Source: Bacteroidia bacterium
GTDB lineage: Bacteria > Bacteroidota > Bacteroidia > SXHM01
Direction: 5' to 3'
Length of the DNA: 64,000 bases
Assembly: GCA_022072225.1 (NCBI GenBank)
Contig: JAJVIC010000003.1
Coordinates: 124,001-188,000, forward strand
Every line of letters starts with the position of its first letter. Position 1 is the first letter of the stretch. The translations under genes were made by a program, and so were the position numbers. Of this stretch, positions 49,653 through 59,057 are shown piece after piece. The notes beneath the pieces were generated by a model. The model did no database searches and had not been told where the DNA came from. It worked only from the letters and a program-made list of their open reading frames with translations.

Positions 49653-50230
49653 TTTACCACATAGGCACATAGACACATAGGGGGCACATAGAAAAGTTTC
49701 AGAGGTTTTTATATTTTAAGTTTTGGGTAATGCTGAATATAATTCGTTTACAAATGTTTGTTGTCCTTCTTTAAAAATATTAGTAGAATTGAAATTGATA
49801 ATAATGCCTTTAGGCTTCTGTAGCATTTTCATATAGGTTAAAATCACAGCTTCATGAATAGAGTAAATATCTTCTATTGTTTTCAACTCTACCACAATCA
49901 GGTCTTCTACAAGTATATCGTATCTCAAATCAGCATCCATGTAAATACCTTTATAGTTTACAGCTATTTTTTGCTGCGATTGATTTTTAAGGCCTGCTAA
50001 TTCAAGTTCGTGTATCAAACATTTCTCATAAACACTCTCCAATAAGCCCGGACCTAAATGTTTATGCACCTCAATAGCACAGCCTATAATCTTATAGGTA
50101 AGGTCATCTAAATATTTCTGTGTTACTTGCATAAAAACCATGTGCGCTATTGCTACTTATTCTGATTAAACTATTGCTTTCTAAATTAACCTACTGTGTT
50201 CCCTATGTGTCTATGTGCCTATGTGGTAAA
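49653..50230. mobile_element. 578-bp candidate mobile element with 30-bp inverted ends carrying a GxxExxY gene
   Basis: Perfect 30-bp inverted repeats at 49653-49682 and 50201-50230 (both starting TTTACCACATAGGCACATAG inward) enclose a single gene of the GxxExxY family. Identity stops at exactly 30 bp on both sides. Beyond the right end, the 14-bp word ATGTGGTAAAAAAA occurs twice (50221-50234, 50251-50264), the second just before the adhesin stop codon. The element separates the adhesin from its porP partner. A gene-less relative with the same ends lies at 27823-27901. No transposase is present, so any movement must be provided in trans or by the GxxExxY protein. Confidence 0.7.
49716..50141 (-). 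CDS. GxxExxY protein (PD-(D/E)XK nuclease-like)
   Basis: 141-aa protein (or 138 if the ATG at 50132, MQVTQKYLDD, is used). Family signature GPGLLESVYEKCL at about 30-42, then MDADLRYDILVEDLIVVELK, in which Asp and E-x-K form a PD-(D/E)XK nuclease core. The biochemical function of GxxExxY proteins is unknown to my knowledge; they are abundant in Bacteroidota and other environmental bacteria. Here the gene is the only cargo of an element with perfect inverted ends, which suggests a selfish or mobilisation role. Confidence 0.85.
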   Translation of the reverse strand: MVFMQVTQKYLDDLTYKIIGCAIEVHKHLGPGLLESVYEKCLIHELELAGLKNQSQQKIAVNYKGIYMDADLRYDILVEDLIVVELKTIEDIYSIHEAVILTYMKMLQKPKGIIINFNSTNIFKEGQQTFVNELYSALPKT

Positions 50231-50264
50231 AAAATTATCGTTACCTACTGATGTGGTAAAAAAA

Positions 50265-53200
50265 CTACTGCTTACGAAGCTCTATTGTACCCTTTTTAGT
50301 CTCGGTTTCGCCATCGTTGGGATAAAAGATGTAGAAGTACGTACCTTCTACCACTGCATCGCCACCCAACACCATTCCTTTGTTGGTTTGTCCGTGCCAG
50401 TCGTTAAGATAAGGCTCGGCATCGTAAATCAAATCGCCCCAACGGTTAAAGATTTGCAAGTGATGCGAAGGGAATTTGAATAATCCTACAATCTCAAACT
50501 CATCGTTGATGCCATCATCGTTAGGCGAAATACCCGAAGGGATAAAGAAGGTCAATACATCAATGTAAATCCAGGCGGTATCACAAAAATCACCGCAGAA
50601 TGAGTCGCAGATGGTGTATTGAATGGAGTCAAGCCCATCGTAATCGCCATCGGGAGTGTAAGTAATCAGGTTATCAGAACCTGCATCGGCAGTACCGTGT
50701 GCGGGTTGGGTAATTACATGAACCATTCCACCCGATTGACTGTCGTTATCCACCACATCAATAGAAATAGTGGTTTGGTTCTCGCCTGTTGCGCTGTCGT
50801 TAACTGCTGTAATGGCAGTAGGAAAGAAAACATCTACAAAAGCACTGTCGGCTTGTACACAACCGTTGTCATCCGTAACCGAAACGCTGTACCAGGTACC
50901 GTTTTGGGGAGTAACAAAAATGGTTTCGATGTTTGCACCTGTGTTCCATACATAAATAACCCCACCTGTGGCAGTAAGCTGGGTTGATGAGCCGCTGCAA
51001 ATAGTTTGGTCCGGACCTGCGTTGGCATCTGGCAGTTCATGAACGGTAACGGTAAAAGGTTCTCTGCCGCCAAGATTAATACAACCGCTTACGCTTTCTG
51101 ATTCTACATAATAGGTAGTAGTTGATGTTGGCGAAACGATAAGAGGAGTTGTACCCAACAGGTTTCCGCCCGTAGCCGCTGAATAAACATTATAGCCAGA
51201 TGCACCTGCCCCTGAAGCATTGATAGTAGTTTCTTCACCAAAGCAGATTTCTTCTTTGGTAGCTGTAACTGCAGGGTCGTCTGGTGAAGCTTTCACCGCA
51301 ATTTCAATAGATAAGGAGTCAACGCAAGGGGCAGTTCCAACGGTGTAGGTAACTTCTACCAAACCGGCCAGACCAACAGGGTTAAAGCTGCTGCCTGTAA
51401 CGCCTGTTCCGCTCCATGTTCCGCCTGCGGTTCCGCTTACAAGGGTGTTGAGTGAAAGAACTCCATCGCTTTCGCAGATAGAGTCCGGTGCCACCCATGC
51501 TGCTGAAACGTTGGTGATGGAAATGCTGTGAACCTCTGTTTCCACGCAAGGTGCTGTTCCAACAGTGTAGGTAATAGAAACCGATTGTCCGGTTAATCCT
51601 GTCGGGTCAAAGTTATTTCCCGAAACTCCGGTTCCGCTCCAGGTGCCTCCTGCAGTTCCTGTGAGTAAAGTAGTCAGGTCTGTTATGCCCTGAACCTCAC
51701 AAATGTTGGTAGGAGCATCCCATGAAGGGTCAACATCCTGAACTACGGTAATGTTATAGGTTTTTGTATCGCTGCAAGGGGTAACGCCTACGCTGTAGGT
51801 TAATGCAACGGGGCCGGTTAAGCCGGTAGGATTAAAGGTTGTGCCGGTTACACCTGTTCCGGTCCATGTACCGCCCGGGTTGCCGGTTACTAAAGGATTA
51901 AGGTTGATGTTTCCTGCTGCTTCGCAAATGGTTCCGGGGATTGTCCACTCAGCCGAAACAGTTGAGGTAACCGCAATGGTTTGTGTAGAGGTTTCCACGC
52001 AAGGCGAAGTGCCAACGGTGTAAGTAACCGAGATGTTTCCTGATAATCCTGTTGGGTCAAAGATATTTCCGGTAACGCCTTGTCCGCTCCACACACCTCC
52101 GCTTGTGCCTGTTAAAAGCGTGTTGAGGTTGATAGTTCCCGCGGCTTCGCAAACAGCACCCGGTGATGCCCATGCAGGGTCAACATCGGGAGTAACGGTA
52201 ATGTTAAAGGTTTGCAGATCGCTGCAAGGCGCAACGCCCACACTGTAAGTAATGGCAATAGGTCCGCTTAAGCCCGTAGGATTAAATGTAGCGCCTGAAA
52301 CACCTGTTCCGCTCCATGTACCTCCGGGAGTTCCGGTTACAAGTGCGCTAAGGTTTACACTTCCTGCGGCTTCGCAAATAGTTCCCGGAGTAGTCCATGC
52401 AGCCGAAACAGCAGTGGTAACCGAGATATTCTGTGTTGATACTTCGGAACAAGGTGAAGCACCAACGGTATAGGTAATAGCTATTGCTCCCGATAACCCC
52501 AATGGATTAAAAGTGTTTCCGGTAACGCCTGTTCCACTCCATGTTCCGCCTGCAGTGCCTGTAATTAGGGTATTGAGGTTAATGGTTCCTGAAGATTCAC
52601 AAACGGCACCCGGTGAGTTCCATGCGGGGTCAACATCGGTGATAACCGTTACGCTTTGGGTAGAAGTAGCCTGACAAGGAGAGTTGCCTACTGTGTAAGT
52701 AATACTATGTGTCCCTACCCCTGCGGCAGTCGGGTCAAAGTTATTGCCCGTAACACCCGGACCGGAGAATGTGCCGCCTGTAGTTCCGGTAATGAGTGAA
52801 GCAAGGTTTACTGTTCCTGTGCCCTGACAAACGTTTGCCGGTGCATTCCATGTTGCGGTAACGGTTGGTTCCACCGTAATGGTATGTTGCTCGGTTTGTG
52901 TGCAGGGTGATGCGCCAACAGAATAGGTAATGGTATGTGTTCCCACCCCTGCTGTGCTTGGAGTAAAGGTATTGCTGCTTACGCCCGGTCCCGAAAAGGT
53001 TCCGCCCGCTGTACCTATAACGGTGCTGCTGAGGTTGATGGCGCTTCCTGCCAAACAAACCGTTCCGGGTGTAGTCCATGCGGGGTTTTGGGTAGGGATA
53101 ACGGTAATGGTAACAGCAGTACGCTGGGCGCTTGGGCAGGCAGTGGCTTCGTTCAATGCCTCTACATAATAGGTAGTGGTAGAAGAAGGAGAAACCGAAA

Positions 53201-54755
53201 GCGGAGTAGCGCCAAGGTTGGTTCCTCCGGTAGCGGCAGTCCAAACATTATAGGTAACCGAGCCGCTTCCGCTGGCATTGATTGTTGCGCTTTGCCCCTG
53301 ACAAATGGTAGTAGCCGAAGAAGAGGTAGGATTGGGTGGTGGTGTGCAGGGTATGTTGCTGCAATCCATAATAGGAGCCGGATTAAGAGTAGTAACCACC
53401 GGACTGAACGAAGAAGCAGAAGCGGTGGTGTAGGTATTATAAGTGGGGGTAGTAAGGGTTACACTATAGGCCTGAGTTCCGGGGCTTAGGGTAGTAACTC
53501 CGCAAGAAGAGCCGGTAGAACCTGTTCCCATATTGCCCTGATTATCGGTTTTTACAACATGGTAGTTAAATCCGGTTACCTGTTGGTCGGTCATGGACAT
53601 AAAATAGCCGCCATCAGAGGCAAGGCCACCTTCGGGCAATATTGCAGCAAGAGGGCCAACGGGTGTGTATCCTTTGCCAAACATGAGCGCGCCCGTGCTG
53701 CTGTTGATTTTAAGTACGGCACTGTAGAAAGATGCAAACTGCACGTTCATACCAATGGCTGAGAAGTTGCCGTCAGAGTTTTCCATAATGTCCTGAATAA
53801 CAAAGGTGCTGAGAAAGCCTGCATTGATTCTGCGGTTGAAGGCACCCATGGTGGGTGTGCTTCCTGTACCTTCGCAGGTAATAAGGAAAGCGTTGGCATC
53901 ATCGTAGCCGCCCAAAAGAATTTTGCCGGCATTGGCACCTCCTGTAAGGCGAATGGCAGAGTTTATTCCCTGCGAAGAGGTATTACCGGTGCCCCAGCGC
54001 CTGAGGTATTGAAGGTTTCCGCTTAAGTCGGTTTTGATGAGCAAGGCGTTGCGGGGATAGTCGCCATCATCGTTTGCAGTGCCGCTTCCTTCAGATGATT
54101 CGCCTACGAAGAAATATCCGTCAGCAGATTCAACTACATCGTTGATATAATGTTCGTCAGGATTAGCGGTAGCAATGGTCCATACGCGACTCCACTGAAG
54201 GGTTCCGGCTGAGTTTACCTTGAAGCCGAATGCGCTGGAGGTGTCAACAGTTGAACCGCTGGAACCATCCCAGAAATAGCTGACGCTGCCACCGACAAGG
54301 AAACCGCCATCGGAGGTTTCGGTTACGGCATAGGCAGATTCTTCGGAATCATTGCCGCTTGGAATGTCGGGGCACTGGTAGCGGTAGGCCCATACAATGT
54401 TTCCATTGTTGTCAAGCTTAATCAGTACCGCGCCACCTGATGAGGATGAACCCGAAACGATGAAGCCTCCGGTGCTGATGTTTTTGATGTCGGAAAAGTC
54501 GGTAGCAATACCTCCGGTAAAGGATTTAGCCCATTGAAAATTGGCGTTGGCATCCATTTTAATAACGTTGCCATAGAGCGGAATAAAGCTGGCATTGGTT
54601 CCGGCAATAACGTAGTCACCGGCAGGGCTTTGTACCATGCCTCCGGTTAGGTCGAACTGGGCAATGTCGTAGCTGATGCGGAAGGTAGTTTGTGAGAAGC
54701 CGGTAATCAGTGAGCAGTAACCGGTAATCAGCAGAAGAAGAATTCGTTTAAACAT
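50265..54755 (-). CDS. Large surface adhesin, T9SS type B (gliding-motility C-terminal domain)
   Basis: 1496-aa exported protein. Signal peptide (1-22, ending GFSQ); an N-terminal region (about 25-410) of propeller-like strands with recurring DGGF/DGYF and LIKTD/VKTDNQGN motifs; an Ig-like module (470-553); eight homologous domains of about 75 residues (555-1155) each with GTxGGTWSGTGV, FNPTGLSG and two cysteines; a second copy of the Ig-like module; further Ig/cadherin-like domains (AVNDSATGENQTT); and a C-terminal CHU_C domain (SPNDDGINDEF, LQIFNRWGDLIYD, GTYFYIF...KKGTIELRKQ) for type B T9SS secretion. With PorP/SprF and PorE-like proteins downstream it forms an SprB-SprF-like operon, so adhesion or gliding is likely. 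Confidence 0.9.
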   Translation of the reverse strand: MFKRILLLLITGYCSLITGFSQTTFRISYDIAQFDLTGGMVQSPAGDYVIAGTNASFIPLYGNVIKMDANANFQWAKSFTGGIATDFSDIKNISTGGFIVSGSSSSGGAVLIKLDNNGNIVWAYRYQCPDIPSGNDSEESAYAVTETSDGGFLVGGSVSYFWDGSSGSTVDTSSAFGFKVNSAGTLQWSRVWTIATANPDEHYINDVVESADGYFFVGESSEGSGTANDDGDYPRNALLIKTDLSGNLQYLRRWGTGNTSSQGINSAIRLTGGANAGKILLGGYDDANAFLITCEGTGSTPTMGAFNRRINAGFLSTFVIQDIMENSDGNFSAIGMNVQFASFYSAVLKINSSTGALMFGKGYTPVGPLAAILPEGGLASDGGYFMSMTDQQVTGFNYHVVKTDNQGNMGTGSTGSSCGVTTLSPGTQAYSVTLTTPTYNTYTTASASSFSPVVTTLNPAPIMDCSNIPCTPPPNPTSSSATTICQGQSATINASGSGSVTYNVWTAATGGTNLGATPLSVSPSSTTTYYVEALNEATACPSAQRTAVTITVIPTQNPAWTTPGTVCLAGSAINLSSTVIGTAGGTFSGPGVSSNTFTPSTAGVGTHTITYSVGASPCTQTEQHTITVEPTVTATWNAPANVCQGTGTVNLASLITGTTGGTFSGPGVTGNNFDPTAAGVGTHSITYTVGNSPCQATSTQSVTVITDVDPAWNSPGAVCESSGTINLNTLITGTAGGTWSGTGVTGNTFNPLGLSGAIAITYTVGASPCSEVSTQNISVTTAVSAAWTTPGTICEAAGSVNLSALVTGTPGGTWSGTGVSGATFNPTGLSGPIAITYSVGVAPCSDLQTFNITVTPDVDPAWASPGAVCEAAGTINLNTLLTGTSGGVWSGQGVTGNIFDPTGLSGNISVTYTVGTSPCVETSTQTIAVTSTVSAEWTIPGTICEAAGNINLNPLVTGNPGGTWTGTGVTGTTFNPTGLTGPVALTYSVGVTPCSDTKTYNITVVQDVDPSWDAPTNICEVQGITDLTTLLTGTAGGTWSGTGVSGNNFDPTGLTGQSVSITYTVGTAPCVETEVHSISITNVSAAWVAPDSICESDGVLSLNTLVSGTAGGTWSGTGVTGSSFNPVGLAGLVEVTYTVGTAPCVDSLSIEIAVKASPDDPAVTATKEEICFGEETTINASGAGASGYNVYSAATGGNLLGTTPLIVSPTSTTTYYVESESVSGCINLGGREPFTVTVHELPDANAGPDQTICSGSSTQLTATGGVIYVWNTGANIETIFVTPQNGTWYSVSVTDDNGCVQADSAFVDVFFPTAITAVNDSATGENQTTISIDVVDNDSQSGGMVHVITQPAHGTADAGSDNLITYTPDGDYDGLDSIQYTICDSFCGDFCDTAWIYIDVLTFFIPSGISPNDDGINDEFEIVGLFKFPSHHLQIFNRWGDLIYDAEPYLNDWHGQTNKGMVLGGDAVVEGTYFYIFYPNDGETETKKGTIELRKQ

Positions 54756-54811
54756 TATCTTATAGTTATGTTTCTAAAAGGCTTGTTTTCAGGGTAAATG
54801 AAAACGGGGGG

Positions 54812-54842
54812 TAAAGGTATTAAAGGGAGTGAATGTGCCAAA
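54812..54842 (-). promoter_or_regulatory. Promoter of the adhesin operon
   Basis: Minus strand TTTG (complement at 54839-54842), 19-bp spacer, TACCTTTA (54812-54819; one mismatch to TAnnTTTG). Predicted leader about 50 nt. The 21-bp repeat array begins about 60 bp upstream of the -33 element. Confidence 0.55.
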
Positions 54843-54901
54843 TGGTTTTGTTAAGAGAAAGTAAATTTTAAGGGGGATTTAAGGGGGAACTCTCCGAATA
54901 G

Positions 54902-55173
54902 AAAGTTTTATCATGCAGTAGTAAAGTTTACTCATGTAGTAGCAAGGTTTACAACTGCAGTTGTAAGGTTTACTCATGCGGTTGTAAGATTTACTTTCTA
55001 ACATTAAAGTTTACTACTGCAGTAGTAGAGTTCACTCATGCAGTTGTAAGGTTTACTTTTCTAATATTAAAGTTTACTACTGTAGTAGTAGAGTTCACTC
55101 ATGCAGTTGTAAGGTTCACTCATGCAGTTGTAAGGTTTGCTCATGCAGTTGTAGAGTTTACTAATGCACGAGT
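54902..55173. repeat. Array of thirteen 21-bp repeats upstream of the adhesin operon and mlaE
   Basis: Thirteen units of 21 bp (one of 20), the typical unit being AAGGTTTACTCATGCAGTTG plus T; several contain the palindrome ACTGCAGT. Units 5-7 (54986-55047) and 8-10 (55048-55110) form a three-unit block present twice, evidence of block duplication. It occupies most of the 493-bp divergent gap 54756-55248. No open frame or CRISPR-like spacers. Confidence 0.85.
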
Positions 55174-55248
55174 AAACCTTGCTCCGAGAGCAATTTCAAT
55201 ATAAATTACCCCTAACGCTTATTAAAAACTGTATTTTAGCACCCCTAA

Positions 55249-55992
55249 ATGCTGAAACTGCTTTTCCACACCGGGCGCTACTTTATGCTGATGAAGCAAA
55301 CCTTCAGCATACCCGAAAAGTGGAGTATTTTTCGTAAACGTCTTTTTGAAGAACTGGATAATCTGGGCTGGGGGAGTATGGGTATTGTAGCACTTGTATC
55401 TATTTTTATGGGTGCGGTAATTACCATACAGAGTGCCTACAGTTTCACCAGTCCATGGATACCGCTTTATGCCGTAGGTCTGGCCACACGCGACACCACA
55501 ATTTTAGAGCTTGCCCCTACCATTATCAGTATTATTCTTGCCGGCAAGGTAGGCTCCAACATTGCCTCCGAAATAGGAACCATGCGCGTAACCGACCAAA
55601 TTGATGCACTGGAAATAATGGGAATAAATCCGGCTACCCACCTTATACTTCCAAAAGTAGTTGCATCGGTTATTATCAACCCTTTTATTATTCTGATGAG
55701 TATGTTTCTGAGTATTTTCGGAGGCTGGTTGTTTGGAATACTGGCGGGCGTTGTTACCACCTACGAATATGTTTACGGAATTCAGTTTGCATTTATTCCC
55801 TACTATGTTCAATATGCATTGGAAAAAACAGTGGTGTTTGCATTTATTATCTCATCGGTATCGGCCTATCAGGGCTTTTTTACTGACGGTGGCGCACTGG
55901 AAGTAGGTATTTCAAGCACACGGGCGGTAGTGTTCAGCATTATTCTGGTATTGCTTGCCAATTTTATACTAACACAGTTGCTGCTGGTATGA
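55249..55992 (+). CDS. mlaE: MlaE-family ABC transporter permease
   Basis: 247-aa inner-membrane permease with five to six helices; GAVITIQSAY, LELAPTIISIILAGKVGSNIASEIGTMRVTDQIDALEIMG (in three parts) and NPFIILMSMF are the MlaE core. It would move phospholipids between inner and outer membranes together with MlaF. Downstream gene overlaps by ATGA. A periplasmic MCE protein (MlaD) would be expected nearby but is not in the window. Confidence 0.92.
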   Translation: MLKLLFHTGRYFMLMKQTFSIPEKWSIFRKRLFEELDNLGWGSMGIVALVSIFMGAVITIQSAYSFTSPWIPLYAVGLATRDTTILELAPTIISIILAGKVGSNIASEIGTMRVTDQIDALEIMGINPATHLILPKVVASVIINPFIILMSMFLSIFGGWLFGILAGVVTTYEYVYGIQFAFIPYYVQYALEKTVVFAFIISSVSAYQGFFTDGGALEVGISSTRAVVFSIILVLLANFILTQLLLV

Positions 55993-56750
55993 TAGAGATA
56001 AGAAACATTTCAAAAACCTTTGGCGATAATCATGTACTGAAAAACATTTCGGCAAAATTTTATCCCGGAAAGGCTAACCTTATTATCGGGCAAAGCGGAA
56101 GCGGGAAAACGGTGCTGACCAAGTGCATGGTAGGTCTTATGCCGGTTGATGAAGGCACGGTAGAATTTGACGGGCGCGATTTTCTTTCCATGGATTTCAA
56201 AGAGAAGAAAGTTATACGTCAGGAACTGGGAATGCTTTTTCAGGGCGGTGCGTTATTCGATTCGCTCACAGTAGAACAAAACGTAATGTTTCCGCTCAGC
56301 ATTTTTTCGGGTATGAGCGAAAGCGAACAATTAGACCGCGCTAATTTTTGTTTGCAACGGGTAAACCTTGTAAACAGCAACCACCTCTACCCTTCTGAAA
56401 TCAGCGGAGGAATGAAAAAACGCGTAGCCATTGCCCGCGCCATTGCCATGAACCCGAAATACCTTTTTTGCGATGAGCCCAATTCGGGACTTGATCCAAA
56501 AACATCCATTGTAATTGATAACCTGATAAAAGAAATTACCGAGGAGTTTAATATTACCACCGTTGTAATTACCCACGATATGAACTCGGTAATGGAAATT
56601 GGCGACAACATTATTTTTATCTACAAAGGTGAGAAATGGTGGGAAGGCAGCAACGAAGAAATACTGCGCACCGATAATCAGGAAATCAATGATTTTGTTT
56701 ACGCATCGAACTACATGAAGCGTATTAAGAAAGAGTTTTCGGGAAAATAA
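55989..56750 (+). CDS. mlaF: MlaF-family ABC transporter ATPase
   Basis: 253-aa ATPase with Walker A GQSGSGKT, Q-loop MLFQGGALFDSLTVEQNV typical of MlaF, signature SGGMKKRVAIARA, Walker B YLFCDEP and the H-loop VITHDM. Energises MlaE-dependent lipid transport. Translationally coupled to mlaE. Confidence 0.93.
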   Translation: MIEIRNISKTFGDNHVLKNISAKFYPGKANLIIGQSGSGKTVLTKCMVGLMPVDEGTVEFDGRDFLSMDFKEKKVIRQELGMLFQGGALFDSLTVEQNVMFPLSIFSGMSESEQLDRANFCLQRVNLVNSNHLYPSEISGGMKKRVAIARAIAMNPKYLFCDEPNSGLDPKTSIVIDNLIKEITEEFNITTVVITHDMNSVMEIGDNIIFIYKGEKWWEGSNEEILRTDNQEINDFVYASNYMKRIKKEFSGK

Positions 56751-56806
56751 ATTTTGTTTTCTTCAATTTTTCTTTTTTATTTTACGGTAACCAAATCTAA
56801 CCACCC

Positions 56807-58717
56807 ATGAAAACATTTATCCTCCTGTTTTTATCGTTTGGCATTTGCTTATCTGCATTTGCGCAACATTCCAAAGCTGTTTTAAGTCCCGCACTTACAG
56901 CCGAAAAAAAAGTAAACACCACTAAATCGGAAGTGCTTACCGCACATTTCTACGGGTTGAAACAACCTGAAATGAGCGAGAAAAACTGGAACCGCGTTAT
57001 GGTGAACAAGTCAACACCCAAAGAAATAAAACACAAAACACCCAACCACGAGTTGCTGATGCAAATTAAAGCACAGAAACAATTGGAGCGCCAGCAACAA
57101 AGCGGAAAAACAGTTGACGGAATTGAGCCCCCTTCATCTGCTGCCGTTAATCCTGTTGTAGGTGTTGATTTTCTGGGCAACGAAATGTATGACGGCACAC
57201 CACCTGATAATACGATTGCCATCAGCAATGGTGGAAAATTAGTAAGCTCCGATAACACTACTATTGAGTATTATCAAAACAACGGCACTTACATTTCTAC
57301 CTATGTAACACACTTTGATTTTTTTAATGAGCCTTCGCTCTCCGGAAATATTTACGACCCTAAAGTGCTTTATGATTCACAGGCCGACCGTTTTATTTTT
57401 GTAATACTTCATGGAACAGATAACACCACTTCACAAATACTTGTAGCATTTTCAAAAACCAATAACCCAAGTGATGGCTGGTGGACTTACGGCATTCCCG
57501 GCAACACTTCCAACGCTAATGATTGGTTGGATTATCCGAATATCGGAGTTTCTAACAACGAACTTTATATTTCAGGAAATATGTTTACCAATGCCGGACA
57601 AAGCGATGGAAATGTATTGTTTCAAATTCCGAAACAGGCCGGCTATGACGGAGGAAATCTTCAGTATCAATATTGGCAAAACGTAGTAGATGGCGAAGGT
57701 AACGTGGCATTTACACTTGTTCCCGCATCGTTCGGGCAACAGGGAAATTATGGTCCGGGAATTTATTTGGTAAGCAATAATTCATCGGGCAGCAATAAAG
57801 TTTACCTGCATGATTTAACAAACGATATGTCGTCAGGAAACGAAACCATTGACAGCTACTGGTTCAGCACCACTGCTTATTCACCGGGAGCAAACGGCAA
57901 TATGCAAGGTTCATCTGACTTGCTTAACACCGGTGATAACCGCATACAAAATGCATTTTACCTCAACGGAATTATTCATTTTGTATTTAACTCGGATATT
58001 GGCGGTTCGTGGAACGGAATCAATTACAACCGCATGGATTTAAATGCCGGCACCAACACTTCGAGCACATTTGGTTTGCAGGGTTCGCAAGATTATTGTT
58101 ATCCATCCGTTGCATCTTTTGCAACTTCTGCAAGCGATAAAAGTGTAATGATTGGTTTTCTTTCATCGGGACAAAACAGCTACCCTTCCGTTCGCGTAGT
58201 GAACTGCGATAACAATATGAGCTGGTCAAATTCAGTTTCGGTAAAAGCCGGTGAAAGCGCGGTTGATATTCAGGGCAACGAAGAGCGCTGGGGCGATTAT
58301 TCGGCAATGAGTCGCAAGCACAATGCCTCGGCAGCCGAAGTATGGATGGTAGGTTGTTACGGTGTCCCATCTAATGCAGGAGCGAATAATACATACAACG
58401 CATGGGTGGCACAAATAAAAGGTACAGGAGGAAGCAACAGCGTTGAAGAAGCGGATGAAAAACAATTTAACGTTTATCCCAATCCTGTTGTAGATTTATT
58501 CAGCATAGAATTTGAATTGGACAAAGCCGAAATGATTGATATCAGTATTTACAACATCAACGGTGAATTGGTAAAACTGCTGTACAAAGACAGAACCAAA
58601 ACCGGATTGAACAAACTTTATTTCAATAAAAATGCACTGAGCGCAGGCATTTACAACCTGATTATTAAAAACGAAAATGCTATTCTGAAAAATGAAAAAA
58701 TTATTATTGCCAATTAA
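56807..58717 (+). CDS. Secreted T9SS (type A) protein of unknown function
   Basis: 636-aa exported protein with signal peptide (1-19, ending AFAQ), a basic linker (residues about 30-115), and a large beta-rich domain (about 115-545) with motifs PPDNTIAISNGGKLV, YDPKVLYDSQADRFIFV, DWLDYPNIGVS and ERWGDYSAMSR. These resemble secreted propeller or sialidase-like scaffolds, but I see no catalytic set. A type A sorting domain closes the protein (VYPNPVVDLFSI...GIYNLII...EKIIIAN). The next gene starts inside its last codons. Confidence 0.8.
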   Translation: MKTFILLFLSFGICLSAFAQHSKAVLSPALTAEKKVNTTKSEVLTAHFYGLKQPEMSEKNWNRVMVNKSTPKEIKHKTPNHELLMQIKAQKQLERQQQSGKTVDGIEPPSSAAVNPVVGVDFLGNEMYDGTPPDNTIAISNGGKLVSSDNTTIEYYQNNGTYISTYVTHFDFFNEPSLSGNIYDPKVLYDSQADRFIFVILHGTDNTTSQILVAFSKTNNPSDGWWTYGIPGNTSNANDWLDYPNIGVSNNELYISGNMFTNAGQSDGNVLFQIPKQAGYDGGNLQYQYWQNVVDGEGNVAFTLVPASFGQQGNYGPGIYLVSNNSSGSNKVYLHDLTNDMSSGNETIDSYWFSTTAYSPGANGNMQGSSDLLNTGDNRIQNAFYLNGIIHFVFNSDIGGSWNGINYNRMDLNAGTNTSSTFGLQGSQDYCYPSVASFATSASDKSVMIGFLSSGQNSYPSVRVVNCDNNMSWSNSVSVKAGESAVDIQGNEERWGDYSAMSRKHNASAAEVWMVGCYGVPSNAGANNTYNAWVAQIKGTGGSNSVEEADEKQFNVYPNPVVDLFSIEFELDKAEMIDISIYNINGELVKLLYKDRTKTGLNKLYFNKNALSAGIYNLIIKNENAILKNEKIIIAN

Positions 58718-59057
58718 TATTGCTGCGATTGCAATACTTGCTGTTGCATGTAGTGGAAATAAAGCCGACACAACTACAAACGACAGCTTACAAACCGACA
58801 CTCCTTTTGTGAATCACATTGATTCAAATTCTGCGAATGATAAAGTGGAACTAAACACCGACAACGCAGTAGTAAACAACAATAAGGAGCAAGATGAAGC
58901 AAAAAAAATGGGCGAAGCTGATACCAAAGGTTCAACAGAAAAAGGAAAAACAGAAAATCCTTCAACAGGAAAAACGGAAGTTGTAAAACACGGAAGTGAT
59001 AATCAGGCGAAATTAGATTCTATAAAAGCAGCCAAACAAAAACAGAGAGGTAATTAA
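58692..59057 (+). CDS. Small acidic/basic low-complexity lipoprotein
   Basis: 121-aa protein with a lipoprotein signal (residues 1-19; AVA|C, lipobox Cys20) and a charged low-complexity remainder rich in Lys, Glu, Asn and Thr (KGSTEKGKTENPSTGKTE), probably unstructured and anchored in the periplasm or outer membrane. It overlaps the end of the preceding T9SS gene by 26 bp and the following gene by 1 bp. Function unknown. Confidence 0.7.
   Translation: MKKLLLPINIAAIAILAVACSGNKADTTTNDSLQTDTPFVNHIDSNSANDKVELNTDNAVVNNNKEQDEAKKMGEADTKGSTEKGKTENPSTGKTEVVKHGSDNQAKLDSIKAAKQKQRGN

Noticed and set aside
52741-53244. Alternate-frame open frames within the adhesin and SprB repeat genes
   Set aside because: Repetitive coding DNA gives long shadow frames in several phases (e.g. 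also 60331-60744); their Tyr/Arg- or Gln/Leu-rich repeats are translation artefacts.
54902-55173. CRISPR array or coding minisatellite
   Set aside because: 21-bp units abut with no spacers, and stop codons interrupt all frames across the array.
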